Shown one piece after another: positions 53,091 through 63,500 of a stretch of DNA of 64,000 nt. Source of the stretch: Mucilaginibacter sp. UR6-1 (GTDB taxonomy: Bacteria; Bacteroidota; Bacteroidia; Sphingobacteriales; Sphingobacteriaceae). The translations under genes were made by a program, and so were the position numbers. Under the pieces are notes generated by a model. That model did no database searches and was not told where the DNA came from. It worked only from the letters and a program-made list of their open reading frames with translations. The DNA is taken from positions 62,001 through 126,000 of the forward strand of contig NZ_JAJIWP010000003.1 in the NCBI RefSeq assembly GCF_020880975.1. The letters are read 5' to 3'. How positions within the stretch are numbered: position 1 is the first letter of the stretch; every line of letters begins with the position of its first letter.

Positions 53091-55679
53091 TTATAATTTA
53101 TAGGTAAGGGTAGTATAATATAACCCGCCAATATAAGGTCCGCCCAGATACGAGTTGTAATAATGGTTAAGCAGGTTGGTAGCTCCGAGTTTTACATTCA
53201 GATGCTCCTTTAAAAAGTCATAATTAGCCTGTGCATCTATATTGCCGTAAGCCTTAACATCGCCGTTTACCAAAAACGACTGCCAGTAGAAACTGCTTTG
53301 GTGTTTGTAAGTGACGTTAAAACTCAGGCTGCTGACCACATGCTCACCACCAAAGGAAACATTGGTGATCCAGTTCGGGGTATTAAAACCATCCTCAAAC
53401 CCGTCCGAATTGTTGGTGCGGCTTAATTTAGCGTAAGCAACGTTACCGCCAAGTGTGTATTTATTTATAAACAGGTAACTTAAACCCAGGCTGCCACCAT
53501 AGTTGTATACCACGCTGCGCGAATTGGTATAAATGCGGTAGCGGCTTTGCTGGCTCCGGTTATTCAGGTAGTAGGGTATCGAATCCGGCCGGGTGGTGCC
53601 CGGAACGTTCATCTCGATCTGCGCGATGAAGTTGTTATACTTATTGTAATATACGTCAGCATCTACTTTTAATGTGCGTGAAAGGAAAATGCCTTTATAA
53701 CCCAGCTCAAGGGATTTGATGTGTTCCGGTTGGAGGTAACTGTAATAGTTTTTGACGAGCAAACCTTTTTCCTGTTCGATAGCCTGCGCCGTCGTTAGTC
53801 CGCCATTATTAAAGTCGTTGGTTACCGCGGCCTGGAAACGATCAATAGAACTGCGAAGGTAGGCGTTTTCAAATACGCCGTTGGACATGACCCTCAACCC
53901 GCCAACCCGCCTGACGCCGCCACTATTAACATTGGAGTAAGCCTCAAAAATGCTGGGAAAACGGGAACCGCTTTGGTATGACATGCGGACGCTCTGATGA
54001 TCATCCGGGGTCAACACTGCCGTAAATCGGGGGTTATATTTGACCCGGAAATAATCGTTCTTGTCTGCTCGCAGGGTTGCGGTCAGTTTCAGCATCTCGT
54101 GAAATAAGTTTTTGCCTACCTGTACAAAGCCGCCGGTTTTACCATAGGAAAAGGTCTTGTTTGGATCACCGCCTACCGGGTTCACAAAATAGTTACCGTC
54201 CGGCTGGATAATATAGGCCTGATAATCCATCCCGGCCAGTAATTCCAGGCCGGTATGCTGCCTGAAGTTGCCGCCAAGGGCTTTAGTAATATCTACCTGG
54301 GCTTCTCCATGTACCAGGTCATCTTTTACGCGCAGTGCAGCACCTTGGTCCCAGTTATTAATATCGGCCAGTTCATTCAATGTGTTTTGAAACGCGGTTG
54401 TACCCGGCTGTAACCTGCCGCGATCAGCAGCAAGCCTTGCCTGGTTAAGTGCTTGTATGGTTGAGGTTCCGGCTACGCCTGTGGCGCTGTTAAACGCGGT
54501 GGTGTAATCGGTATACCAGTTATCATCTGTTTTGAAACGGCGGTCCATATTTTCGGAGGCTGAACGCAGGTTGTATGACTTGCCGGTATTTTCGCTGGTT
54601 ACAAAAGCACGCGCCTGGAAAATGTCGTTCATTATTTCGACAGCATGTTGTTGCAGCACATAATTTTTCAGCGCAAACCGGTTGGCACGCTGGTAAACAT
54701 TGTCCAGGTTGGCTAAACGATAAGTATAGCTAATTGTAGTTTTCGGGCTTAGCTTGTAATAGAGGCCAAGGTCGGCTTTAATGTTCCGGATATTGTAATC
54801 GGTTACATCCTGTTCGGCATAGCCGGTTCGGGCTACCACATAACGCCTTCCTTGTAGCGTGATAGTGCGGCGGTTTGATGATTCGTTGCCGTAACCGTTA
54901 ACCGGGTCATAGGCAGGGTTATCAATGCCGCCGGGTATGTTAACCCCCGCATTGGCATTTGGGTTCAGGTCTGTCCGGTTATCGGCTATCCAGTCATACC
55001 CTTTGGTGTAAGTAGCATTGATCTTAAAGGCGAAACGATCGGATAACTTTTCAGCGATCCTTAAACTGGTTTCTGAAAAAGGTTTGACATTGGAATTGTT
55101 ATCGCCTACATGGTTGATGCCTGTTTTTTGCTGTATAGTAATACCTGTACTGGTGAACGGGTTTTTGGTAATAAAGTTGGCCAGGCCGTTAACGGCATTC
55201 AGTCCATATAAGGCCGATGCTGTTCCGGGAATGATCTCTACCCGTTCGATATCCAGATCGCTTGGCCCCATGGCGTTGCCTATTGGCGCGCCGATGTGCG
55301 GTGCCTGGTTATCAATACCATCAACCAGTTGAGTAAAGCGAACATTGGTGGTATTTGCAAAGCCGCGGGTGTTAATGATCTTGAAACCTAAACTGGGTGT
55401 AAGCATCTGCACGCCCTTTACATTTTCAAGCGCGTCAAAGAATGAGGGCGAAGCAGTGCTTTTAAAATACTTAGCGTTTATATTCTCGATGCTTACCGGG
55501 GATTTCAGAATACTCTCTTCAGTACGCGAAGCTGAAACGACAACCTCGTCTAAGTGATGCACCCAATTAGAATCTACTTTTTTCGCCGTGTTTTTAATCG
55601 GCAACTTTTGGGCAAAAGATATTGACGTGATAAACGAAAGTATCAGTAAAAAATAACCGGTTTTAGTAAAACTGCACAT
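53091..55679 (-). CDS. TonB-dependent receptor heading the moaA operon
   Basis: 862 residues from the ATG at 55679 (signal peptide about 1-22, ending SISFAQ); ATG 55703 is an alternative. No CarboxypepD repeat precedes the plug. Plug domain begins DEVVVSASRTEESILKSPVS (about residues 41-60), then a long barrel rich in Tyr, Asn and Gly, with a C-terminal aromatic end YYTTLTYKL. Outer-membrane importer driven by the ExbBD-TonB operon in this window. Substrate unknown; the link to Mo cofactor genes is by operon position only. Confidence 0.9.
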   Translation of the reverse strand: MCSFTKTGYFLLILSFITSISFAQKLPIKNTAKKVDSNWVHHLDEVVVSASRTEESILKSPVSIENINAKYFKSTASPSFFDALENVKGVQMLTPSLGFKIINTRGFANTTNVRFTQLVDGIDNQAPHIGAPIGNAMGPSDLDIERVEIIPGTASALYGLNAVNGLANFITKNPFTSTGITIQQKTGINHVGDNNSNVKPFSETSLRIAEKLSDRFAFKINATYTKGYDWIADNRTDLNPNANAGVNIPGGIDNPAYDPVNGYGNESSNRRTITLQGRRYVVARTGYAEQDVTDYNIRNIKADLGLYYKLSPKTTISYTYRLANLDNVYQRANRFALKNYVLQQHAVEIMNDIFQARAFVTSENTGKSYNLRSASENMDRRFKTDDNWYTDYTTAFNSATGVAGTSTIQALNQARLAADRGRLQPGTTAFQNTLNELADINNWDQGAALRVKDDLVHGEAQVDITKALGGNFRQHTGLELLAGMDYQAYIIQPDGNYFVNPVGGDPNKTFSYGKTGGFVQVGKNLFHEMLKLTATLRADKNDYFRVKYNPRFTAVLTPDDHQSVRMSYQSGSRFPSIFEAYSNVNSGGVRRVGGLRVMSNGVFENAYLRSSIDRFQAAVTNDFNNGGLTTAQAIEQEKGLLVKNYYSYLQPEHIKSLELGYKGIFLSRTLKVDADVYYNKYNNFIAQIEMNVPGTTRPDSIPYYLNNRSQQSRYRIYTNSRSVVYNYGGSLGLSYLFINKYTLGGNVAYAKLSRTNNSDGFEDGFNTPNWITNVSFGGEHVVSSLSFNVTYKHQSSFYWQSFLVNGDVKAYGNIDAQANYDFLKEHLNVKLGATNLLNHYYNSYLGGPYIGGLYYTTLTYKL

Positions 55680-55697
55680 CGCTTTTATGAAGTAAGA

Positions 55698-55732
55698 GAA
55701 CATCGTTATTGCCAAAATGAACAACGATGTTC
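55698..55732. promoter_or_regulatory. Inverted repeat upstream of the TonB receptor
   Basis: GAACATCGTT (55698-55707) and AACGATGTTC (55723-55732) are perfect inverted arms around 15 nt. The dyad overlaps the alternative start ATG at 55703. It may be a regulator site or an mRNA hairpin controlling receptor, moaA, xdhC and mocA expression. Confidence 0.55.
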
Positions 55733-55758
55733 CTGACAAATTTTGACCCTTTCTGTTA

Positions 55759-56448
55759 TTATGCTACAACAATCCTTTTAGTTAAGGTATAACCATCCGT
55801 AATATTTCCGGTAATTGAATCAGCCATATTCCTGCTCAGGCTATCGGCAAATATACTATCCTGGGTATTGGAGGTATCCGGCGCGCCGTTATAATCGTTT
55901 GTAGCATAAACTGCTGTATAAGCGGAAACCGGAAAAGCGATTTGCGTAACCAGTAGCGAGTTGCCACCGGGCGTTAACACCTCAACATGTATATGCGGTG
56001 CCCTGCCCCGATACCAACCCGGGAATATACTAATGAAAGATACCTGCCCATTATTATCGGTAGTTTGCCTTCCGCGCAGGTAATTGGCACCCGTTTGCGT
56101 GTTGTATTGAGAGTATAACCCATCCTTATCGCATTGCCACACATCTACTAATACATTAGCAAGCGGTGTGCAACTATTGCTTTGATCCTGAATAGTTAAA
56201 TTCATTAAAAGAGGGATACCTGTTCTGTCGCCAATTATACTTGCACGTACATATTCGGCAGGCGTTCTTATAGGGAAAGGGCCTTGTGTTTCGGCTGGCG
56301 AAAGCGCACAATCGCCAGCATTGCCTGTATCTATCATGTCCGAATTATTGCCCTCACGGCCTTTAGAACACGATGAAACAGCCATTGGCAATACTGCCAT
56401 AGCACCCAAGCCTAAAAGGCTTTTCTTTAAAAAATGGTTTCTGTCCAT
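55759..56448 (-). CDS. Intradiol ring-cleavage dioxygenase-like secreted protein
   Basis: 229 residues. N-terminal lipoprotein/Tat-like signal (RNHFLKKSLLGLGAMAV) with SSC lipobox. Dioxygenase_C pattern: LSPAETQGPFPI, VLVDVWQCDKDGLYSQY (iron Tyr) and PGWYRGRAPHIHVEV (iron Tyr-His-His). All four Fe ligands appear to be present. Family enzymes open catechol or protocatechuate rings. The exported location is unusual for that role, so the substrate is open. 19 nt downstream of the receptor gene end in reverse order; independently transcribed on the same strand. Confidence 0.85.
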   Translation of the reverse strand: MDRNHFLKKSLLGLGAMAVLPMAVSSCSKGREGNNSDMIDTGNAGDCALSPAETQGPFPIRTPAEYVRASIIGDRTGIPLLMNLTIQDQSNSCTPLANVLVDVWQCDKDGLYSQYNTQTGANYLRGRQTTDNNGQVSFISIFPGWYRGRAPHIHVEVLTPGGNSLLVTQIAFPVSAYTAVYATNDYNGAPDTSNTQDSIFADSLSRNMADSITGNITDGYTLTKRIVVA

Positions 56449-56554
56449 ATTTGATTTTTATCTGTAAAAGATAGCCTGCTCTGTAAAAGCTGGCCAATTC
56501 GCTGGCCTGTTTTTATCGGAGTTTAATTATTTATAAAAATTGATATATACAGTA

Positions 56555-57040
56555 TTACGGGTTTACCGCGAATGTAACCGTGCTGTTTCCGGTACCCAAT
56601 GCCGCCTGGAGTGCGGATGGATTGTCTACCCGGCCAATCCTGGTGTAACTATAGGATGTTGAGAACCCCTTGTAGAACAGCACCAACGTATTTGAGCCGT
56701 AAAGCATAATATCTCCGTTGTTTATGGTGCCAGGATTTGAGGCGTTAGCAGGAAGGCTTTCGGCAAAATCAAAATATTTCTCGTTATTATTCAAATCCTG
56801 CATATTGATCGTTAACGGAAGCCGGCCAAGAAACGCCCTGGCTGTAGCATTATTAGCCAGTGTTGCGTTATAGGTTTGGCCACCCGCGGTGATGGTGATC
56901 CTTCCGGCAGGAACATTGGGTTCGGTGCCGCTATTTTCCGTATCGGTGTCAGTATTCATATCATCTCCGTTTTTGCTGCACGAGGTAAAGGCGCTGTTTA
57001 ACATAAAGGCAAAAAAAAGTAATGGTATTATCTTTTTCAT
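56555..57040 (-). CDS. Cyclophilin-like-fold lipoprotein
   Basis: 161 residues. Lipoprotein signal with SAFTSC (Cys about residue 21), then a Gly/Asp/Thr-rich linker. The rest matches the cyclophilin-like2 pattern: ITITAGGQTYNATLANNATA, FLGRLPLTINMQDL, YFDFAESLP and NGDIMLYG. Function unknown, often a small secreted protein near redox genes. Upstream of the intradiol-dioxygenase-like gene on the same strand, 106 nt apart. Confidence 0.75.
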   Translation of the reverse strand: MKKIIPLLFFAFMLNSAFTSCSKNGDDMNTDTDTENSGTEPNVPAGRITITAGGQTYNATLANNATARAFLGRLPLTINMQDLNNNEKYFDFAESLPANASNPGTINNGDIMLYGSNTLVLFYKGFSTSYSYTRIGRVDNPSALQAALGTGNSTVTFAVNP

Positions 57041-57244
57041 AATACAAAATTACTTGATCACCGGCCGCTGATATAAAGATATTCAAACATAAGGTTAAGG
57101 GTTTCAAACATTAACCTTATGTTGTGGGTTGGCTATTAACGACTTTATTCCGCTGGATTTTTAATGAAGGTATAACTAATTTTATAGCATGAGGTCTGTC
57201 ATGATAACATCATTGTTAATGATGAATGGAGCGCTTAATGCCAA

Positions 57245-59320
57245 TTAGTTTTCTTCAATAATTTTTAAATCCCACGGGCCGATCTCAAAACTGCTGTTCG
57301 TTGCAATATCTTTATCTGAAAGTAATTCCCTGCCTGTTTTACGGAAATACTTAACTGCTTTTGGTGTTGCTGAATAATTAAAATAAAAATGGACCTGTTT
57401 GCCTTTTTCATTCATGCCGGATTTGCTGATCAGCGGGAATTTCAGGTCACTATCCCTGCTGATCTGTGCCTTTTTCACAGCGTCATCAATAATTTTACTT
57501 ACCAAACTCTGTGAAGGCATAAACCCTATATACGTTGCCTTACCCTTGCCAAACTGGTTCTCTGTTATGGCTGCGTACTTACCCCATACCGGATGCTTGT
57601 AATATGCCAAAACCTTAGCTGTTGTAGGCGTAATCAGTTCTATCCACTGCCTGGCTTGCGCATCTTCTTCGGTAATATCAAAACTGCTGCTTCGTACCCC
57701 AACGTTCTTTGGTATCGTAAACTGGTCGTATCCTATACCACAGGCTTCCGCAATTACACCCGGTTGTCGTGTACTACGTACTTTAACGTTCTCATCTGAA
57801 AATCCGCTCCGAAAGGAGTAGATAATGTGGCCACCGTTTTTAACATAGTTATTTAGCCGGCGCAACAAGCTATCCGGTGCGGCATATAAGGCCGGCACCA
57901 CGATCAGTTTATACTTTTCAAGATGTTTACTTGATGGGTCAACCAGGTCAGTTCCTACATTCATTCGATAAAAGGCGTCATAAAAAGACCTTAGAATGTC
58001 GTTGTAGGACATCCCCTGGCTAAAGTTAGAAAAGGCAGTCAGGGCTTCATTACTAAAAAGAATTGCAACCTCATTATTTTTCTTCAGATTAATCAGGTGT
58101 GGGCTCAGGCGTTCAAATTCTTTCCCGATGACCTTTGCTTCGTTATACGTTGCATTAGGCGAAAAATCATGGCTTAACAAACCCTTCCAGTACGTTTCCG
58201 CTGAATTGTGAATAGAGTGCCAGTGCCAGTATTCAACCATATTTGCCCCGGAAGCTAAATGGCTGAAAGCCTGTAAACGCAATTGTCCGGGATATGGAAC
58301 CCACTCCGGAAAACCCTGCGCCTCGGTTTCCAGCACTAAATAGTTTTTACCACCTTTCATTGAACGTGTCATATCTCCCCCGAACGATATTTCTACCCCG
58401 GTCAACTCATCTTGGGAGGGATGATAAATGTCTATCCCGGCAACATCCAGTGGTGCGGCCGCTGCAAAGTGGTCAACCTCTGGTTGAACGCCAAAAGAAT
58501 GACCTTTCCATCCAAGGTCAAAATTTTGGGTGGTAAACTGTTCGGGGCGTTTGTACTCTGCAACAATATTGTTTTGCCAGGCTAAAAAATCAGTAACCAG
58601 TTTACGCTGGAACTTTGCGAACTCGGCAGCCATACTGGCATTGATGGTTCCGTTTGTTGATGGAAACTCGTCCCAGCTATTGATCCTGTTGCTCCAGTAA
58701 TCAAGGCCCCATATTTTGTTAAGCGTATCAAGCGATTGGAATTTTTGTTTGCAATACAACACAAACAATTTCTGAACGTTAGGCCCGGCAGTTCCATAAG
58801 CTTTGGTCTCGTTATCCAATTGGTATCCTATTACAGCAGGATGATCTTTAACATGTTCCAGTAATTTACGAATTATACGCTCAGCCGCTTTCAGGTAATG
58901 TTCGTTGGTAATATCCATATTCTGCCTTGTACCGTAGCCAACCTGCCCGCGAGATGTAGTAACCAGCACATCCGGATGCTTTGCTGCCAGCCAGGCTGGT
59001 ATAGCATAGGTTGGTGTACCAATAATTACCTTTATACCGGCATGATTCATGGCCTGCAATACGCGATCGATATGGGTAAAATTAAATTCCCCCTCCCGCG
59101 GTTCCAAAGTGCTCCAGGTGGATTCAGCTATCCGAACCACGTTAATCCCCGCTGCTTTCATCATCGCTACGTCTTTATCCAGGCGTTCAGCAGGCATATA
59201 CTCATCATAATATGCTACACCGTACAATAACTTGCCGGTACTGAATTTTTGTGCTGATACAGGCTTAACGTTAAAGACGAAAAACAAATAAATGCAGGTA
59301 AATAATTTAAAATAATTCAT
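57245..59320 (-). CDS. Secreted beta-galactosidase (GH42)
   Basis: 691 residues. Signal peptide about 1-23. Glycoside hydrolase family 42 TIM barrel: YYDEYMPAERLDKDVAMMKA, acid/base Glu171 in YQLDNETKAYG, nucleophile probably Glu331 in YLVLETEAQGF. Trimerisation and C-terminal beta domains follow. Removes terminal galactose from oligosaccharides outside the cytoplasm. The AraC-type regulator immediately upstream on the same strand may control it. Confidence 0.92.
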   Translation of the reverse strand: MNYFKLFTCIYLFFVFNVKPVSAQKFSTGKLLYGVAYYDEYMPAERLDKDVAMMKAAGINVVRIAESTWSTLEPREGEFNFTHIDRVLQAMNHAGIKVIIGTPTYAIPAWLAAKHPDVLVTTSRGQVGYGTRQNMDITNEHYLKAAERIIRKLLEHVKDHPAVIGYQLDNETKAYGTAGPNVQKLFVLYCKQKFQSLDTLNKIWGLDYWSNRINSWDEFPSTNGTINASMAAEFAKFQRKLVTDFLAWQNNIVAEYKRPEQFTTQNFDLGWKGHSFGVQPEVDHFAAAAPLDVAGIDIYHPSQDELTGVEISFGGDMTRSMKGGKNYLVLETEAQGFPEWVPYPGQLRLQAFSHLASGANMVEYWHWHSIHNSAETYWKGLLSHDFSPNATYNEAKVIGKEFERLSPHLINLKKNNEVAILFSNEALTAFSNFSQGMSYNDILRSFYDAFYRMNVGTDLVDPSSKHLEKYKLIVVPALYAAPDSLLRRLNNYVKNGGHIIYSFRSGFSDENVKVRSTRQPGVIAEACGIGYDQFTIPKNVGVRSSSFDITEEDAQARQWIELITPTTAKVLAYYKHPVWGKYAAITENQFGKGKATYIGFMPSQSLVSKIIDDAVKKAQISRDSDLKFPLISKSGMNEKGKQVHFYFNYSATPKAVKYFRKTGRELLSDKDIATNSSFEIGPWDLKIIEEN

Positions 59321-59480
59321 GAGGCTTAATTTTCGGAATTAAATATCAAGGTCTTTTTCTATCAAACGCACTCGTTAAAACGTGCAGTCTTCTATTACTA
59401 CAGCATTCAGTACCGCCACGTCCAAGTAAAGTGTTTACGGAACGCGGAGGTAATAGTGATCACGCCATTCTTTCGAATAA

Positions 59481-60332
59481 CTAACCCCTAAATGCCGTAG
59501 GCGTTGTTGCTGTCAGTTTTTTAAAGTAATTATTAAAATAGGTAGGGTATTCAAAACCCAGGCTAAAAGCAATTTCGGCTGTACTCCAATTTGTATGCTT
59601 CAATAATGCTTTTGCTTCAGTAATAATCCGCTCTGCAATGTGTGCCGTAGTAGGCCTCCCGGTAACTTCTTTTACAGATCTGTTAAGGTGATTTACATGT
59701 ATTGCCAGGCTTCCGGCAAAATCTGCAGCGTTACGAAGTTTTAATGGATTTTGTGGCGATTCGATTGGAAACTGACGCTCCAGTAGTTCCAAAAATAGTG
59801 CAGTTACCCTCGATGAGGCGTTTTTGTGTTTTGTATAGCTTGCGGATGGCTCCATCTGCAGCGCCTCATGGATAATCAAGTTGATATGACTGCGGATCAG
59901 ATCGCTTTTATAAATATAATCAGTATGGTAAGCAGTAATGATCTTTTCAAAAATATCAGTGATCGATTTTCCCTGTTCTTCATTCAACTTAAATATCGGG
60001 GTACCTCCGATTTTAAACAGCGGAGACTGCTGTAGGCTTTCTGAATTGTTATTTGTTTTTAAAAATTCTTCGGTAAACAGTGCTGAATATGCTTTCTCTT
60101 TTTCAATATCTTCCCATGAATACGGAATGTGCGGTGTTCCAAAAAACAAAGTGAGTCCATCGAGTTCAATTCCTCGGTCTGCATATTCAATTATGCATTT
60201 ACCACGATACAGGCATACTTTATAAAAATCCTTTCTGCTGTATGTTCTAACCACGCTATCTGTTTCATCAGAACAGGATGCATTGAAACCATAACTCTTA
60301 GTAATGTGCTCTGTTTTAATTGCTTGTTCCAT
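59481..60332 (-). CDS. AraC-family transcriptional regulator
   Basis: 283 residues from the ATG at 60332 (MEQAIKTEHI); an ATG at 60353 is possible, but the promoter -7 box ends only 5 nt before it, so the later start leaves a short leader. N-terminal cupin-like sensor (about 35-110), C-terminal double helix-turn-helix (about 190-280) with FAGSLAIHVNHLNRSVKEVT and AEIAFSLGFEYPTYFNNYFK. Likely controls the GH42 gene directly downstream. Confidence 0.9.
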   Translation of the reverse strand: MEQAIKTEHITKSYGFNASCSDETDSVVRTYSRKDFYKVCLYRGKCIIEYADRGIELDGLTLFFGTPHIPYSWEDIEKEKAYSALFTEEFLKTNNNSESLQQSPLFKIGGTPIFKLNEEQGKSITDIFEKIITAYHTDYIYKSDLIRSHINLIIHEALQMEPSASYTKHKNASSRVTALFLELLERQFPIESPQNPLKLRNAADFAGSLAIHVNHLNRSVKEVTGRPTTAHIAERIITEAKALLKHTNWSTAEIAFSLGFEYPTYFNNYFKKLTATTPTAFRG

Positions 60333-60357
60333 TCTTTTAATCTGGTTTGACATAAAT

Positions 60358-60387
60358 CAAAGCTAAGAAAATCAAATAAAAATTCAA
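60358..60387 (-). promoter_or_regulatory. Promoter of the AraC-family regulator
   Basis: On the minus strand: TTG (60387-60385), 19-nt spacer, TAGCTTTG (60365-60358). This fits the Bacteroidota consensus TTG-N19-TAnnTTTG exactly. Predicted transcription start is about 60351, between the two candidate ATGs. Confidence 0.6.
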
Positions 60388-60533
60388 TTTAGACAGAAAT
60401 TATCTCACAGTTAACCTGAAGCATAAAGGGATTATCATTATCACAAAAGTATGTTGATCATAAACGTTTTGCTAAGTGGATGATTCGGTTTGATTTGCTT
60501 AATGATTGTACAGGCCTTTGGATATTATCTCAT

Positions 60534-60560
60534 AAAAGGCAGGTAAAAAACCTGCCTTTT
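60534..60560. terminator. Terminator after Oar-like receptor
   Basis: AAAAGGCAGGT (60534-60544) pairs perfectly with ACCTGCCTTTT (60550-60560), five-base A loop. It gives a T-tract on both strands. On the minus strand it follows the receptor stop by 10 nt. Confidence 0.85.
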
Positions 60561-60570
60561 GAATTTATAT

Positions 60571-63500
60571 TTAGAAGGTATACCTGGCACCCAACTGCAT
60601 TTGCCACCTCGAAGCCAACGGATCAACCGAATAAGGTTTACCCGGATCAACAAACTGGTATAGCGGATACCCTTGCGACGACCGTGCCGGTATATAGGGT
60701 ACCAGGCCTACGCTTGAGGTAGAGTTATAGGTATTGGGTGAGAAATATACCCTGCCCCAGTTTTTATTGATCAGATTGGTAAAGTTCATGATGTCTAAAC
60801 TTATGGTAAAGGTGTGTTGTATAGCGGTGCTTTTTTGATTGTCAAAATTAATGTCCTGTGCAAAGTGAAAGTCGGCGTTATTGTTCCACGGCGTTCGGGC
60901 AGCATTACGCTCGGTGAAGCCGCCCCGGCGTGAATTCAGGTAGTCATTGCCATCAATAAAACGGTCGAAGGCCTCAGCTTGCTGCTGGGCGGTCTGTGTT
61001 GGCGTGGCGGCAAAAAAGTTGATGGTTTCGCCTTTAGCCGGGATGTAAGCCAGGCCGATTTGCTGCGGGGTGTTTTGCGGGGTATAGTTCACAAAACCAT
61101 AAGTGAACGGGCTACCTGATTGCGCGGTAACAAACAGCCCGAAGTTGCTCACCCACATTTTATTCCAGGCCTTACGGTAGTTGGCACTGATCACGATGCG
61201 GTTACGGATATCGAAATTGGAATTGGCCAGTTGCGGGTCATTCGGGTTCAGCGCCTGGTTCAGTTGCCAATTGGATTCAAACGAGTTACGGATACCGTTC
61301 GAGATATCTTTTGACCGGCCGTAGGTGTAGGCGGCGCTAAAACCAAAACCATTATCAAAGTTTTTTGAAACCTGCCCGGTAATACTGTAGCGATAGCCCT
61401 GTGAGGTATTGCTCATTTCGTAAGCGTTCGCAAATTGCGGGTTACGTGAATTCTGGCCCGGAAATATGGGTTGTTTGCGTTGCGTAGCCGCCGTATCATA
61501 GGCAAAATAAGTAGGGTTATCGGTTATATTTACTTGTTTAAAAATAACGTCTTTAATGGTTTTGGTGTAGATACCCTCCAGGCTGTATTTAAAGCCATTT
61601 TTATCCCTGTAATCCAACGCTAAGCTTCCGCGCAATACTTTGGGCATGGTAAAATCATTAGCGATCACATCTACCTGTGTTTTACCTGCATTTACATCAT
61701 TGGTGATCTGTCCGTTTTGGCCGGCAAAGCCGCCTATGCCGGTACCGGGCTGATGTTTAAGCGGATCGCCGACAAATACATAGGGCGGATTACCGTTCGT
61801 TCGCTGATCGTAAGCACCAAAGGTGTTGCCGTTATTATAGAAAGCATACCCCAGCCAGGCGAAAGGTATACGTGAAGTAAACATACCCAGGCCGCCGCGT
61901 AATACCAGGCTTTGATCGCCACGGGCATCAAAACGGAAACCAGCCCTTGGGGATACCTGTACTTTGCCCAGGTAATTCCCGCTTATCTGGTTCAAAGGTG
62001 TGTAAGTATAAGTTGTTCCAAAATAAGGATCGGTAAATGCGTTGCGCGTTTTATCGCTCAATATCTGTTTGGTAGGTATGTCCTGGTAGTCAAACCTGAT
62101 ACCCGGTGTAAACCTGAACCTGTCAGTAATTTGTATCTCATCCTGAACATAAGCGCTATAAAAGTTCACATTAAAGTTTGCACCCGGGTTGGCCAGCAAA
62201 TAATCCCGGTTGTTATTGGTGTAGCTGTAACTGCCCTGTACCCGTTGCGGGTTATTGTTCAGAAAATCGTCGATACTTTGATAAGTCACCCTGCCGTTCC
62301 AGGCATTTACAAAGCCATAGTTGATCTTGTATAACTCGTTGTGTGTACCGGCGGTTAGTGTATGTTTACCCAAATTCCACACCAGGTTATCGGTAATCTC
62401 GATGGTGCTTTGTTTCATGTTAAATATCGACGCCTCCCGGTCTGTACCGAAAAAAATGGTACTGCCCGGTGTGCGGCCAACGATCTGTACCTGCGGAAAA
62501 GACGGATCCCCGGTCGGTGTCCGGTAATCATGGATATGGCTGTAACCTACCACCGCGCTGTTCGAAAAATTATTATTGAACCTGGTTTTCAGTTCGGCCA
62601 CGGTGGAGTTTTGGTTGTTGTTTTGTTTATAGGCAATGCTGCCGAAACGGAAATTTAACTGGTCGCGCTCCATATTGATGGCATCAGACCGGATATAGTT
62701 ATTGCGAATGGCCAGTTGATTCTTGTCATTGATGTTCCAGTCTAACCGGTTAAAAAATTTGATCGAGTTAGACGTTGCGTTGTACAATCCTGCCGTTCCG
62801 GGATCGAATCCATAGTTTTGAATGGAATAATCGCTGATTTTTTGCGCATCAGCAGCGCTGAGGATGCCTGATGACCCCGGGCTGCCGGCCACCTGCAATA
62901 CCGGGTCGCGCCGGCGGGTGATCTCTTCATTGGTGAAAAAGAAAAGTTTATTTTTTATCAATGGAAAACCCAGTCTGAAACCCGTTTGATAATCGTAAAA
63001 GGAGGATGGTAGTTTCCTGTTCAGCTCCGTACCGGTATGATCAGGCCCCACTAATGAAGCGTTACGCCCGAAACCATAAACTGACCCATGCACCGTATTG
63101 GTGCCCGAACGGGTAACCGCGTTCACGCTGCCGCCCGTAAAATTACCGATCTTAACATCATAAGGGGCCAGGTAAACCTGTATGTCCTCAATGGCATCGA
63201 GTGACACCGGGTTGGTACGGGTTGATGAACCCGGCATGCCCGAGGCGCCGGTTTGCCCGCCGGCCGAGGGGCTGAAGCCAATCGCGTCATTGTTGATCGC
63301 GCCATCGATGGTTACGTTGTTATACCTGAAGTTGGTACCTGCAAAAGAGTTATCTTTCGATCCCTGCGGAACAAGCTTGGTGATATCGGTAATGCTCCGG
63401 CTGATAGTGGGTTGGTTTTTGATCTGGTCACGTGAAATGTTTTGCCCCGTTCCATAATTATTAGCCTTTGGGCCGGTTTTTTGTGCTTTTATTACCACCT

